The notes below the pieces were generated by a model. That model was not told the DNA's origin. It saw nothing but the letters and a program-made list of their open reading frames with translations, and ran no database searches. From Pseudomonadota bacterium (lineage in GTDB: Bacteria; Desulfobacterota; Desulfobulbia; Desulfobulbales; Desulfocapsaceae), in NCBI GenBank assembly GCA_018821785.1, contig JAHJLI010000095.1, positions 1 to 61,593 on the forward strand: 61,593 bases of DNA, read 5' to 3'. This document shows, piece by piece, positions 27,003 through 36,294 of the stretch. The translations under genes and the position numbers were made by a program. Position 1 is the first letter of the stretch. Every line of letters starts with the position of its first letter.

Positions 27003-29642
27003 TCATGTAATTTCTCTCTTCCCCAACAGCACCTCACTCACCTTGGCCGCCAGGTCCACTTTTGAAAAGGGTTTTTGAATGAAATTCACCCCCTCTTCCA
27101 GGACGCCCTGCCGGGCGATAACGTCTGCGGTATAGCCGGACATGAAGAGGCACCTGAGGCCTGGATGCAGAGAGAGGAACCTGCCCGCCAGATCCCGCCC
27201 GTTCATCTCCGGCATGATGACATCGGTGATAAGCAGATCGAAGTGCCTGCCAGGCTCCGAGGCCAACCTGACAGCCTCCTCGGGGCTGCTCACGGCGACA
27301 ACGGCATAGCCGAGACTCGTCAGTATCCTGCCTGTGAGCTTCAGGACCGAGGCTTCATCTTCGACCAGAAGGATGGTCTCGCCCCGGCCGCGCCGGAGTA
27401 TTTCTTCTTTTTGTTTCACCGGATCGGTGACATCTTCACTTAGCCGCGGGATATAGATTCTGAAGGTCGTCCCCCTACCCAGCTCGCTGTAAACGTTGAT
27501 AAAGCCGTTGTTCTGCTTGACGATGCCATAGACCGTGGCCAGTCCAAGACCGGTGCCCTGTCCCATCTCCTTGGTGGTGAAGAAGGGGTCAAATATCCTG
27601 CTGACTGTATCACTGTCCATGCCCTTGCCGTCATCACTTATGACTAGAACCACAAAATCGCCGGGGATACAGCCGGAGTGTTCAGAACACGAGGCCTCAT
27701 CAAATGTTTTTTTCTCTGTTTCGATGGTGACCCTGCCAACCCCGCCGATGGCGTCCCGGGCATTGACACAGATATTGGCCAGGATCTGATCCAATTGCGA
27801 AGGGTCCATGAAAACCGGCCAGACCGGGGAGGGATGCCAGATCAGATCGATGTCCTCGCCGATAAGCCTTCTCAGCATCTTGAGCATCTCCTCGAGGCTC
27901 TCGTTCAGACCAAGGACCCTGGGGACAATGGTCTGTTTCCTGGCAAAACCCAGAAGCTGCCGGATGATACTTGCTGAACGTTTACCGGCAGCAACGATTT
28001 CCCGGGCATATTCATACAGAGGATCATCCGCCGGGGTTTTTTCAAGAATAATATTGCCATACCCGAGAATAACGCTCAGCATATTGTTGAAATCATGAGC
28101 CACCCCGCCCGCCAATTGGCCAATGGATTCAATCTTCCGTGCCTGTTGCAACTGCTCACTCAGTATCTGATGTTCCTTCTCTACCCGCTTACGATCGGTG
28201 ATGTCGCGGTTACTCCCCCTCCTGCCAGCATAGTTTCCTTCTGCATCGTAAACCGGAGTGCAATTATGCTCTACCCAGACCTCTTCGCCGCTCTTAGTGA
28301 CAATGGGATATTCCAGTAATAAATCAGCAGTATTTTCTTTGCTTTCATTAAAAAAATGCCGGCGAACCATTTCAGCATATTCGGGTTTGACCATTTTGAA
28401 CACCAGTTCAGGATCGGATACAATCTCTTCCGAGGCATAACCGGTAATCCGCTTACAGGAGGGCGATGAGTAGATGAATGTTCCGTCCTGGTCTACCCAA
28501 TATTCCCAGTCATGGGCAAAGTCGGCGACGGTTTTGAAGCGTTGATCACTCTCCTCCAGCTCCTTCCTGCTCAATGCCAGGGATGCAGCCATGTCATGAA
28601 AGGCAGTGGTCAGCATTCCGAGTTCGCCTGCATGAGCTGGTTGTTCACTGCGAGCTTCAAACTCCCCTTTGCCAAATTTTTGTGCCAAAACAACAAGTTG
28701 TTGTATTGGCCGGATTAATGTTTTTCTGCCAATCACCCAGGAAATGAAAAGAGATATCACCGAAACCAGAAAAAGGAGCAGCACATTCCTGATCATGGCC
28801 GTGTTGGCCGGCGCAAGGACATGGCTTTCGGGAACGCCGGCCCACACATAGAGATAGGGGGAATCTTCATGAGGAAGATGAATTTTAACGTAGGCCAATA
28901 CCCTGCGCAGACCATCCGACCCCGTACTGAAGAAGAGTCCTTCCTCCCCGCCTTTACTGGCGATGTTCCAGGTGGTTTCCTGAATCGGTTTACCAAGGGG
29001 ATTGGTCTTTTCCTGGGCCGGATAGTAAAAAAGCCGGACCCCCTTGGAGTCGGTTATGGCTACAAAAGATCTCTCAGGGAGTTGCGAATCGTCATAGAAG
29101 TTGGAAAACACATCCAGCTTGATGGTGGTGGCCAAAACGGCCTTGGGCATGCCTTCTTTGTCGGAGACCGGATAGGCAAAGGCAAATGCCGGATTCGCCG
29201 TCCCGACCCGTGTTACGATGTATTCCCCGGCTGCAAAATCATTTTTCTCCAGGGCCTCCTTTATATGTTTACGATCCGCAAGGTTGGTCGCGACAAAAGG
29301 TTTCCCTGAGGCGATGACGTCCCCCTTGAGGTCGACCAAAACGAGATTGCTGTAGTCGGGATTCTTCTCCAACACCTCCCCGAGAACAGCAGAGCATGCA
29401 TTGGGTTCCATGACTTGCATTGTCGGGGTTTGGGACAGAGTGGAGAGAATCTGCTGCGTAGATCGGGTAATCGCCTTCTGCGCTTCAGCAATGGAGCGGG
29501 TCAATAACAAAACATCCGATCTGGCCATACCGATGAGATGCCGTCTCTGCTCTATACCTGTATATACAAGAATGGCAAGACAGGGCGCGACTGTAAGAAG
29601 TATGAGCAGAGCCAGTTTGTTTCGTATGGAATGCACGTTCAA
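27003..29642 (-). CDS. hybrid histidine kinase: Cache, HAMP, PAS, HK, REC
   Basis: 879 residues. Membrane helix at about 10-29, periplasmic double-Cache-like sensor (35-280), second helix (284-305), HAMP (306-360), PAS (365-483), HisKA with His516 in GGVAHDFNN, HATPase_c (DDGKGMD, GTGLGLATVYGI) and a C-terminal receiver with LLITDVIMPEMNG. Cache domains bind small organic molecules outside the membrane; the ligand is unknown. The reading frame opens with TTG at 29642. A GTG at 29636 is equally possible and neither has a good ribosome site. Monocistronic as far as I can see. Confidence 0.88.
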   Translation of the reverse strand: MNVHSIRNKLALLILLTVAPCLAILVYTGIEQRRHLIGMARSDVLLLTRSIAEAQKAITRSTQQILSTLSQTPTMQVMEPNACSAVLGEVLEKNPDYSNLVLVDLKGDVIASGKPFVATNLADRKHIKEALEKNDFAAGEYIVTRVGTANPAFAFAYPVSDKEGMPKAVLATTIKLDVFSNFYDDSQLPERSFVAITDSKGVRLFYYPAQEKTNPLGKPIQETTWNIASKGGEEGLFFSTGSDGLRRVLAYVKIHLPHEDSPYLYVWAGVPESHVLAPANTAMIRNVLLLFLVSVISLFISWVIGRKTLIRPIQQLVVLAQKFGKGEFEARSEQPAHAGELGMLTTAFHDMAASLALSRKELEESDQRFKTVADFAHDWEYWVDQDGTFIYSSPSCKRITGYASEEIVSDPELVFKMVKPEYAEMVRRHFFNESKENTADLLLEYPIVTKSGEEVWVEHNCTPVYDAEGNYAGRRGSNRDITDRKRVEKEHQILSEQLQQARKIESIGQLAGGVAHDFNNMLSVILGYGNIILEKTPADDPLYEYAREIVAAGKRSASIIRQLLGFARKQTIVPRVLGLNESLEEMLKMLRRLIGEDIDLIWHPSPVWPVFMDPSQLDQILANICVNARDAIGGVGRVTIETEKKTFDEASCSEHSGCIPGDFVVLVISDDGKGMDSDTVSRIFDPFFTTKEMGQGTGLGLATVYGIVKQNNGFINVYSELGRGTTFRIYIPRLSEDVTDPVKQKEEILRRGRGETILLVEDEASVLKLTGRILTSLGYAVVAVSSPEEAVRLASEPGRHFDLLITDVIMPEMNGRDLAGRFLSLHPGLRCLFMSGYTADVIARQGVLEEGVNFIQKPFSKVDLAAKVSEVLLGKREIT

Positions 29643-29838
29643 AAATTTCTCGATTTTTTATATCCCTGACTGCTTTTCAGATGACTCTGGAACCTGCCGA
29701 CCACCTGATTTTATATGAACTTCTTGGCGGAGCACAGGCCCACCCATGCTGGTTCGTCCAGCTCTGTAATTCCGGTTATAAGGTGAAGGATATCAAAGTT
29801 TGAAGCAATTTGGAAAGCAAATCACAAAGTTTAACGGA

Positions 29839-31164
29839 TCAGGACTTCTCGACGAATGCAGAGTAGAGAGCGCGCACCGCCCTTTCATAATCGATTGCGG
29901 CCACGCCGATGATGATATTCATCTCCGACGCCCCCTGGTTGATAACCCGAACATTGACTTTGGCTTTTTTTAAGGCTTCGAAGATTTTTGCGGCAATGCC
30001 CACCGTCCGCACCATGCCCTCACCAACCACGGCGACCAGGGCCAGATTTTTTTCGATAAAGAGGCTGTCCGGTTGAAGTTGACGACGAATATCATCAAGG
30101 ATCACCTCATCCAGACCCTGCAACTGGGCATTCTCAACAATTACACTGATCGAGTCAATACTCGATGGGCATTGCTCAAAGCTGACTCCATGTTCACGGA
30201 AAATGCCAAGCAGACGATGGGCAAACCCCACCTCCTTGTTCATCAAGGATTTTTCCAGACAAATCATGGAAAAATCACTCCGCCCGGCAATGCCGGCGAT
30301 CTCGGTTGTGACAATGGTGCTGTCACTGAGCTTCCCGGTAATTAGGGTCCCAGGATCACCCGGGCGATTAGTGTTTTTTATGCGAATTGGGATTGCCGCC
30401 TCGCGGACCGGCAAAATAGCCTCGTCGTGAAAGACCGAAGCCCCCATATAGGCCATTTCTCGAATCTCACGGAAGGAAATTTCAGCTATGGTCTGGGGGT
30501 CTTTGACGATGCGCGGATCGGCCATGAGGATGCCCGAGGTGTCGGTCCAGTTTTCGTAGAGTATGGCTCCGGCAGCGCGTGCGGCAATGGCCCCGGAGAT
30601 GTCCGAGCCACCGCGTGAAAAGGTTTTGACCTGGCCGGAGCGATCGCGACCGTAGAACCCGGCCATGACATAGAATCCGTCCCTTTGACGAAACCTCTCT
30701 CCCAAGGTCCGGTAGCTGTCCTGGTCGATGGTACCGTTGGCGCGGATGATTATATCTTCGGCGGGATCAACAAATTCGCCTCCCAGAAATTCAGCAATAA
30801 GCCTGGCGGAAAAATATTCGCCCCGAGAGGCAGCATAATCGCGGGTAACGCCGACTGTCAGCTCCGCCCGAAAATCATCAATTTCGCCCAACACCCTGTC
30901 ACTCAACCTCAGGTCGCAGATAATCTCGGCAAAGCGGCTGCGGATTAGAGCAAAGGGCTCGTCGATGGCAGTTGCAAGAGTCGCCATGTCCTGACAGAGA
31001 TACAACAGATCGGTAAGCTTGGGGTCCCCGGCATGCCGCTTGCCCGGTGCCGAGACAACGACAATGCGGCGCCGCGGATCGGCCTCGACAATGGCCTTCA
31101 CCTTTTTAATCTGGGTGCCGTCGGCGACACTGGAACCGCCAAACTTGACTGCAATCCTCTCCAC
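29839..31164 (-). CDS. aspartate kinase
   Basis: 441 residues from a GTG at 31164. It starts with the family signature VKFGGSSVADG and continues with FSRGGSDISGAIAA, the substrate-binding region, and two C-terminal ACT domains (about 300-440; VGEGMVRTVGIAAKIFEAL). It makes aspartyl phosphate, the first step to lysine, methionine and threonine. Monofunctional, of the longer ThrA/LysC-like class. An in-frame TTG at 31209 lies inside the CBS gene. The GTG follows the CBS stop by one base and gives the usual family start. Confidence 0.93.
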   Translation of the reverse strand: MERIAVKFGGSSVADGTQIKKVKAIVEADPRRRIVVVSAPGKRHAGDPKLTDLLYLCQDMATLATAIDEPFALIRSRFAEIICDLRLSDRVLGEIDDFRAELTVGVTRDYAASRGEYFSARLIAEFLGGEFVDPAEDIIIRANGTIDQDSYRTLGERFRQRDGFYVMAGFYGRDRSGQVKTFSRGGSDISGAIAARAAGAILYENWTDTSGILMADPRIVKDPQTIAEISFREIREMAYMGASVFHDEAILPVREAAIPIRIKNTNRPGDPGTLITGKLSDSTIVTTEIAGIAGRSDFSMICLEKSLMNKEVGFAHRLLGIFREHGVSFEQCPSSIDSISVIVENAQLQGLDEVILDDIRRQLQPDSLFIEKNLALVAVVGEGMVRTVGIAAKIFEALKKAKVNVRVINQGASEMNIIIGVAAIDYERAVRALYSAFVEKS

Positions 31165-31165
31165 T

Positions 31166-31585
31166 TTAGATGAGAGCGGCAAGCTTGACCAGTTCAAGGC
31201 TTGAGACAATCCCTACCGGACTGCCTTTTTCACCGGTCACCAACAAATGATTCACTCCCGCCTCGTACATCACCTTGATCGCCGAAATCACATCCTCGTC
31301 CTCATCGAGCTGAATACAGGCATTTTTCGACGATTTGCCGGTATTGAATTCGCACTTGGTCATAAATGTCGAGATCTTGGTCTCTTTCCTATCATAATCA
31401 TTAGCCAGACCATTCAATACATCCCAGACTGATACAATACCTATCAGCTCGGCACCGACCTTGACGGCCAGTACCGAAACATTGGTTTCGGCCATGAGCT
31501 GGATTGCCATATCAAGACTGTCATCAATGTCTATTACCGGGAATTTCCTTTTGATTGCCTGTTTAACTTTGAGAGACTCCGCCAT
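31166..31585 (-). CDS. two-CBS-domain protein
   Basis: 139 residues made of two CBS motifs (about 10-65 and 75-135), the adenosine-binding Bateman module without any catalytic part. The stop lies one base before the aspartate kinase start, so the two are cotranscribed. CBS pairs sense AMP, ATP or S-adenosylmethionine; a regulatory link to aspartate-family amino acid synthesis is plausible but unproven. Confidence 0.88.
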   Translation of the reverse strand: MAESLKVKQAIKRKFPVIDIDDSLDMAIQLMAETNVSVLAVKVGAELIGIVSVWDVLNGLANDYDRKETKISTFMTKCEFNTGKSSKNACIQLDEDEDVISAIKVMYEAGVNHLLVTGEKGSPVGIVSSLELVKLAALI

Positions 31586-31705
31586 ATAACCCTCCTCTTC
31601 GGTGAAGATTCAGTTGCATTTTTGACAACCATGTAAAGAATCACGTTTGTCGGGATCTGGGGTACTCTTCCTTTCTTAATCCTATCTTCTTTTTACCGGT
31701 TAATC

Positions 31706-31737
31706 AAATCCATTTCACTACTCCAAGAAATGGATTT
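31706..31737 (-). terminator. intergenic hairpin downstream of GAF kinase
   Basis: AAATCCATTTC (31706-31716) and GAAATGGATTT (31727-31737) are perfect 11-bp arms around a 10-base loop. It lies between the GAF kinase stop (31813) and the CBS start (31585), both leftward. AT-rich and without a following T-run, so it may act as an RNA end or a protein site rather than a standard terminator. Confidence 0.4.
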
Positions 31738-31812
31738 AAGAAGCCATCCACCTTGACAGGAAAAAACTGGGATGCAGCACGCAACGGAAAAAAATAGGCC
31801 TATGGATCCTTT

Positions 31813-33942
31813 CTAGCGGGCAAGTTCTTCATATACGGCAATACAGAGTTGTTCTAAAGAATAGGGCTTTTTGACAAATCGACCAACCCCGAGAGTAAGA
31901 CAGGCTCGCACATCTTCCCCTTCGGAATATCCGCTGATAATAATGGCCTTCTGCTGCGGCCTGACCTTGAGTATTTCCTCATATGTCCGACGCCCGTTCC
32001 AACCCGGCTCCATCAACATATCAAGGACTACCAGATCAACGCATTTTCTTTTAATAAAAGCCACGGCTTCTTCGCCGGAAGGAGCCTGGTAAGTTTTATA
32101 GCCTTGCATAGAAAGGAGAGTGCCGGCGACATCACGCAGTTGCGCTTCGTCATCAACTACGAGAATGGATTGCCCGGAGCCTCGTAAGCTCTGGGGATCA
32201 TTGTCACTACTGGAAGAGTTGATGGTTTTGCCGGTTGCCGGAAACAGCAGGGTGAAAGTCGTGCCATCTTTGTCGCTTGCCACCATAACCTTGCCCTGAT
32301 GATCCTCCATGGTGCTCCACACCACCGTAAGCCCCAGGCCGGTGCCGCTGGTGCCCATCACCTTGCGCGTGTAAAAAGGTTCAAAAATGTGATTGATATC
32401 CTTGTCGGCGATTCCCGGGCCTGTATCTCCTACAATCAGCGCCACCCATTCGGTTCCTGGATTGTCTTTATTTTGTTCGCTGAGATGAGTGGTTGAAGGC
32501 TGATTTGCGGTGGCAATGGCGACCGTTCCTTTTCCTGCCACTGCCTCGATCGCGTTGGCAAATAAATTCATCAGACACCTGCGGACATGTACCGCTGAGC
32601 AAGAGATATTCGGGCGAATCGAAGAGAGTTGGACATCAACCTTTAACCCCGGATAACGTGATCTCAGCATCCGGCAATCATGTGACGACAGATAATCATC
32701 AACCAAGGTGTTAAGGCTGTGGGTTTCCCGGACACTGGCTGCACTCCTGGCCAAGGTGAGAAGATCATCGACAACCATGGCAATCCTTTTGCCCGACTCC
32801 TGAACAGCTTTGATCGGCCGCACCAGCTCGTGGTCTTTGTCAAGCTTCATCAACATGAGCTCCGGATAGTTAATGATCCCTGAGAGCATGTTGTTGAGAT
32901 CATGCGCCACTCCACCGGCAAGCAACCCGACAGCCTCCATTCTCTTTGATCTGTTTAGTTGTTCCTGTAATTTCTGTTTTTCTTCATTTGCTGCCTTGAA
33001 GTTTGAGATATCCTCGGAGACACCCTCCAATAATTTGTTATAATTATCTATTTTTGCTGAAAATCGAAGCCAAGCCTCTGTCCCGTCTTGTCGCAAAAAA
33101 CCGGCCTCAAAGTTTTTTATCTCACCTTCCCGCTCAACCATTTCCTCCATTTTTTGCAAAGCTAGTTGATCGAAACAAGCCTTTTTCAGGGAATAGTGGC
33201 CGACACACTCATGCCGCGCAACAAACCCCAACATCCTTGCCATTGCGTCGTTGCAGTCCTCAACAATGCCGTTAACCGGGTTCACACGAAAAAGCCCAAC
33301 GGGGGCATTAAGAAAAATATTCCGGTACGTTTCTTCGCTTCTTTTCAATTCCTCGAGGGATCGTTTTCGATCAATGGCGATAGCCGTCTGCTGGGAGATT
33401 GCCATGAGAAGCCGAAGATCGGTTTCATCATAGACATCGGCGTCGATGTAATTTTGTACGGCCATGACGCCAATGACTTCCTCTCGAATGAGCAGTGGAA
33501 CTCCCATCCAGATCAATGGCACCGGCCCCCAAATACCTTGACGGGCGGCACGTTCATGTAGTTCAGCGGTATGCAGTAAAACCGGTTTTTTCAGCGCGGC
33601 AACCAGGCCGGTAAGCGATGTGTCGGTTTCAAAATCAGTGAGCGGAGTGAAATCATCATCGACTGTATCCACATGATACGGGAAATAGAGAGTCCGCTTA
33701 TGCCGGTCGACAATTGCTATAAAAAAGTTGGTGACGTCTATGATGGTGCCGAGAATTTGATGGATGGTCCGGTACAGCTCATCAAGATCCTGGGTTGAAT
33801 TGACCGCATCGGAGATAGCATAGAGAACCCGATTAATTTCCTCGGCATGGCTGGGTAGCGGCTGGCTGCTCTCCCCAATTTCTTTTCCGGAAACCGGTAA
33901 TTCGTTTTTATGCAAACGATACTTTCTGTCCCTTTCTACCAT
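31813..33942 (-). CDS. hybrid histidine kinase: GAF, PAS, HK, REC
   Basis: 709 residues, no membrane helix, so cytoplasmic. GAF domain at about 38-195, PAS at 203-320, HisKA with His347 in GGVAHDLNN, HATPase_c (GDTGPGI, GTGLGLTVVW) and a C-terminal receiver with LVVLDMLMEPGWNG. GAF domains bind nucleotides, haem or small ligands. ATG at 33942 is preferred to an in-frame TTG at 33948. Its 5' end abuts the dioxygenase remnant on the other strand. Confidence 0.87.
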   Translation of the reverse strand: MVERDRKYRLHKNELPVSGKEIGESSQPLPSHAEEINRVLYAISDAVNSTQDLDELYRTIHQILGTIIDVTNFFIAIVDRHKRTLYFPYHVDTVDDDFTPLTDFETDTSLTGLVAALKKPVLLHTAELHERAARQGIWGPVPLIWMGVPLLIREEVIGVMAVQNYIDADVYDETDLRLLMAISQQTAIAIDRKRSLEELKRSEETYRNIFLNAPVGLFRVNPVNGIVEDCNDAMARMLGFVARHECVGHYSLKKACFDQLALQKMEEMVEREGEIKNFEAGFLRQDGTEAWLRFSAKIDNYNKLLEGVSEDISNFKAANEEKQKLQEQLNRSKRMEAVGLLAGGVAHDLNNMLSGIINYPELMLMKLDKDHELVRPIKAVQESGKRIAMVVDDLLTLARSAASVRETHSLNTLVDDYLSSHDCRMLRSRYPGLKVDVQLSSIRPNISCSAVHVRRCLMNLFANAIEAVAGKGTVAIATANQPSTTHLSEQNKDNPGTEWVALIVGDTGPGIADKDINHIFEPFYTRKVMGTSGTGLGLTVVWSTMEDHQGKVMVASDKDGTTFTLLFPATGKTINSSSSDNDPQSLRGSGQSILVVDDEAQLRDVAGTLLSMQGYKTYQAPSGEEAVAFIKRKCVDLVVLDMLMEPGWNGRRTYEEILKVRPQQKAIIISGYSEGEDVRACLTLGVGRFVKKPYSLEQLCIAVYEELAR

Positions 33943-33977
33943 GGGCAAGATGCCAAGAAGATTTTTTTACCGCTTAA

Positions 33978-34253
33978 ATGTGCCTCCGAAAAACGTGTAC
34001 AATCATTATACACCAAAACAATGAAGCATTCGAGCAATGGCTGAGAGATACTTTTAGGGGAGAAGCCTTAACCGAAGACGAACGCCAAAGGCAGTTGCTG
34101 CACTGGGACCAGGCTCCGGCCGCACGATACTGCCACCCGAGGGAAGAGCATCTCCTCCCTCTGCATGTCTGCTATGGTATTGCCGCAAGAGCTGCAGCAA
34201 GGATTTATTCGATGGAGCTTATGGGGAAAACGGTCAGCGCCTATATCTGGTAG
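33978..34253 (+). pseudogene. 3' remnant of a class III extradiol dioxygenase (LigB/DODA-like)
   Basis: About 80 codons read FEQWLRDTFRGEAL, then HPREEHLLPLHVCYG and end GKTVSAYIW. HPREEHLLPL is the hallmark of the C-terminal part of DODA/LigB dioxygenases, including a metal-region His. A full protein has about 260 residues; the N-terminal two thirds are absent, and the coding similarity stops about 45 bases from the kinase start on the opposite strand. The first dozen codons do not resemble the family. It is a truncated gene left by a deletion or rearrangement and probably has no function. Confidence 0.7.
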
Positions 34254-34321
34254 GACACCCTCCGCATCCGTAAGCAGGATGGTGGTCGGACTGCTTTGGC
34301 CTGAGAGTGCACAACTTCGCC

Positions 34322-35191
34322 TCAAAACTTGCCTTTTTCCTCCAACCAGCGTTTGGCATTGCCTTGTCCCAAAGCCGCCGCTTTTCTAATATCATCCAGA
34401 CCCTTTCTCTTTTCGCCAAGGCGAATGAGAGCACGACCTCGACGAAAATAGGCGTCTTTCATGTCAGGACTCAGAGCAATTACCTGATTGAAGTCGGTAA
34501 CGGCTTCGGTGTACTGCTCAAGCGAGAGATATGCCCGACCGCGATGATAATAGAAGTTGTAATTTGGATTCAGTTTGATGGCCTCGGTGAAAGCCTCAAT
34601 TCCAGGCTGAAAATTGTTCTGCCGCACCAAAGCAAGGCCCTTCTCAGACAAATCCCAAGCCGAAACGAGTTTGTTTGACTTTTCATAATCTCGATTGACA
34701 TCAATGAGATTTTTTTGCATTCCGGCCATTTCTACCTTAAGCTCTTCAATGCGTTCGAGTGTCTTTTCATTGACATTGCCCACATTTGCCAGATCATCCC
34801 GATGCTGCTGATTCTTGCGGAGATCGTCAATGGCACGGGTCACGGCTTCTGGATCAGCTTCAATTTTCGCGGTCAGTTGATAGGTTTTTCCATCCCAATT
34901 CTCAGCAATAATTTCAGTTTTGACGATTCCTGCGGTAAGGGAGATGATCTCATCCCGGGAAAGCTGAAAGTCTTTTACCTCCGATCTTGACTCAATGTAG
35001 GTGCCTATTTTTTCTAAAAGCAGGCGTTTGACCTCCAGCAAAGAAATAGCCCGACAACTCAATTTGCTGTCTGCTTCGCCCGCGTCGTACACATAACTTT
35101 CCTCAAACAGCTTGGCGGACACCGTACTTGCAGAAATGGAGAAAAGTATCGATAATGCTGCAAATATAGAGATTTTTATCGCTCTGCGCAT
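34322..35191 (-). CDS. exported TPR protein
   Basis: 289 residues from the ATG at 35191, which has GGAGG eight bases upstream; the longer frame lacks a site. Signal peptide (about 1-26, cleavage near VSA|K). An N-terminal domain (about 27-125, YIESRSEVKDFQLSRDEI and WDGKTYQLTAKIEADPE) is of a kind seen in exported deltaproteobacterial proteins. A short coiled coil (140-175) is followed by three TPR repeats (about 180-285). It lies 145 bases after the pilin gene, on the same strand. A role in pilus assembly is possible but only positional. Confidence 0.8.
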   Translation of the reverse strand: MRRAIKISIFAALSILFSISASTVSAKLFEESYVYDAGEADSKLSCRAISLLEVKRLLLEKIGTYIESRSEVKDFQLSRDEIISLTAGIVKTEIIAENWDGKTYQLTAKIEADPEAVTRAIDDLRKNQQHRDDLANVGNVNEKTLERIEELKVEMAGMQKNLIDVNRDYEKSNKLVSAWDLSEKGLALVRQNNFQPGIEAFTEAIKLNPNYNFYYHRGRAYLSLEQYTEAVTDFNQVIALSPDMKDAYFRRGRALIRLGEKRKGLDDIRKAAALGQGNAKRWLEEKGKF

Positions 35192-35336
35192 GAGTCGCCT
35201 CCAAAGACATCTTTTCCAAGGGATATACGGAGGATCCGTCGAAAAACACCGAACGTGTTGACACTGATCCTGCGGGAAGATACTGCCCGTAGATTGACTT
35301 CTTTGGTTGTTAACAGGCTCAGACGGGATCGAACCA

Positions 35337-35918
35337 TCAATAATAAAATGCCGTGCTGGCAATAACAGTCCCAGCAGTATAGGCGGCGCTGGCCCGGATC
35401 ACTCCGGTGTTGAAGACCCCGTCATCTAAAGCGCTGTCGAAGGCCTGAGCAACATCGGCCGGCAGATTGTAATAACGGATATCGTTACCGGTCTTGCCCT
35501 GAACAGTCTCGTAATAGATGATTACGTTTGTGCTGTAGGGAGAAGTGATATACTGATTGGTCCCGTTATAGGTCCCGGTAATTAAACCTGCACAGGCAAG
35601 GTGCTCCGCCGCGGCCCAATATTCACCAATCTGCCCGTTGCCGTTGCCATTTACAAGGTTTGCCGCCTGGCAGCCGCCACTCGCCATCGGCAAATTAGTT
35701 TGCGCTCGCGGATCATCACCAGGGAGAGCCTTATACCTGTCCTGGTAAGCATAAACGGCAGCCGCAAGACCATTCGCATGATTGACCAGACTCTTGATCT
35801 TGGCGTTGGCGATGAGTTGCTGCCCTTTCAGTACACCTCCTAAAAGCAGACCGATGATAACCAGCACGATGGCGATTTCCACCAGGGTGAAACCCTTTTC
35901 ATTATTGACTCGTTTCAT
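35337..35918 (-). CDS. type IV pilin-like protein (possible major subunit)
   Basis: 193 residues. Class III/prepilin leader MKRVNNEKG, cleaved before FTLVEI by a prepilin peptidase (not encoded here), followed by a hydrophobic helix with conserved Glu5 of the mature form. The rest is a globular domain with a Cys pair (GGCQAAN, HLACAG) that may form a disulfide. It has its own promoter and an AAGGAGG ribosome site, which suggests stronger expression than its neighbours and a major-subunit role. That is inference. Confidence 0.85.
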   Translation of the reverse strand: MKRVNNEKGFTLVEIAIVLVIIGLLLGGVLKGQQLIANAKIKSLVNHANGLAAAVYAYQDRYKALPGDDPRAQTNLPMASGGCQAANLVNGNGNGQIGEYWAAAEHLACAGLITGTYNGTNQYITSPYSTNVIIYYETVQGKTGNDIRYYNLPADVAQAFDSALDDGVFNTGVIRASAAYTAGTVIASTAFYY

Positions 35919-35953
35919 TCAGTCCTCCTTGAAGATATAGAATTGCCGCTTTG

Positions 35954-36019
35954 AAATGTCTTGCATGACATTTTTACAAACCGTTTTCTTATCATATCGC
36001 TTCCAAATGGCGGATACAA
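35954..36019 (-). promoter_or_regulatory. promoter and leader hairpin of the pilin gene
   Basis: Minus-strand TTGTAT (36014-36019), 17-base spacer, TATGAT (35991-35996). In the leader AAATGTC (35954-35960) and GACATTT (35967-35973) form a 7-bp hairpin with a 6-base loop, between promoter and ribosome site. The hairpin may stabilise the pilin mRNA. Confidence 0.5.
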
Positions 36020-36075
36020 GGAAACGGACTGTTATTTTTTTCTCGAGGCTTATTTACTTTGTGATATGGCTTAAC

Positions 36076-36294
36076 TCAAGGCACCGCCCATGCGAGCATG
36101 GCAAATATTAGACCGGCGAGCAACAGGCCGATGCCGAGAAAGCCGCGGGGAATTGCCGCACCCATTGAGGTTTCGGGCAGGATGGCCAGAGCAACGTAGG
36201 CGCAACCGATGAAAAACAAGGCAAGGATGAGGAAAATTCGGCGCCGGATAATACGGCGATGGGCGATTTGTTCAAAGGTGGGATCGGGTCTCAT
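36076..36294 (-). CDS. small two-helix membrane protein in the pilus operon
   Basis: 72 residues: a charged start with RRIIRRR, then two hydrophobic helices (about 18-38 and 46-70). Its ATG overlaps the TGA of the preceding prepilin gene (ATGA), which supports it as a real gene. I do not recognise a family. It could be a small assembly or anchoring factor of the pilus. Confidence 0.6.
   Translation of the reverse strand: MRPDPTFEQIAHRRIIRRRIFLILALFFIGCAYVALAILPETSMGAAIPRGFLGIGLLLAGLIFAMLAWAVP

Noticed and set aside
31634-31655. Possible further repeat copy in reverse orientation (ACGTTTGTCGGGAT)
   Set aside because: Similar to the reverse complement of the small hairpin of copy C, but the adjacent long hairpin is missing and the stem has a mismatch. 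Not counted.
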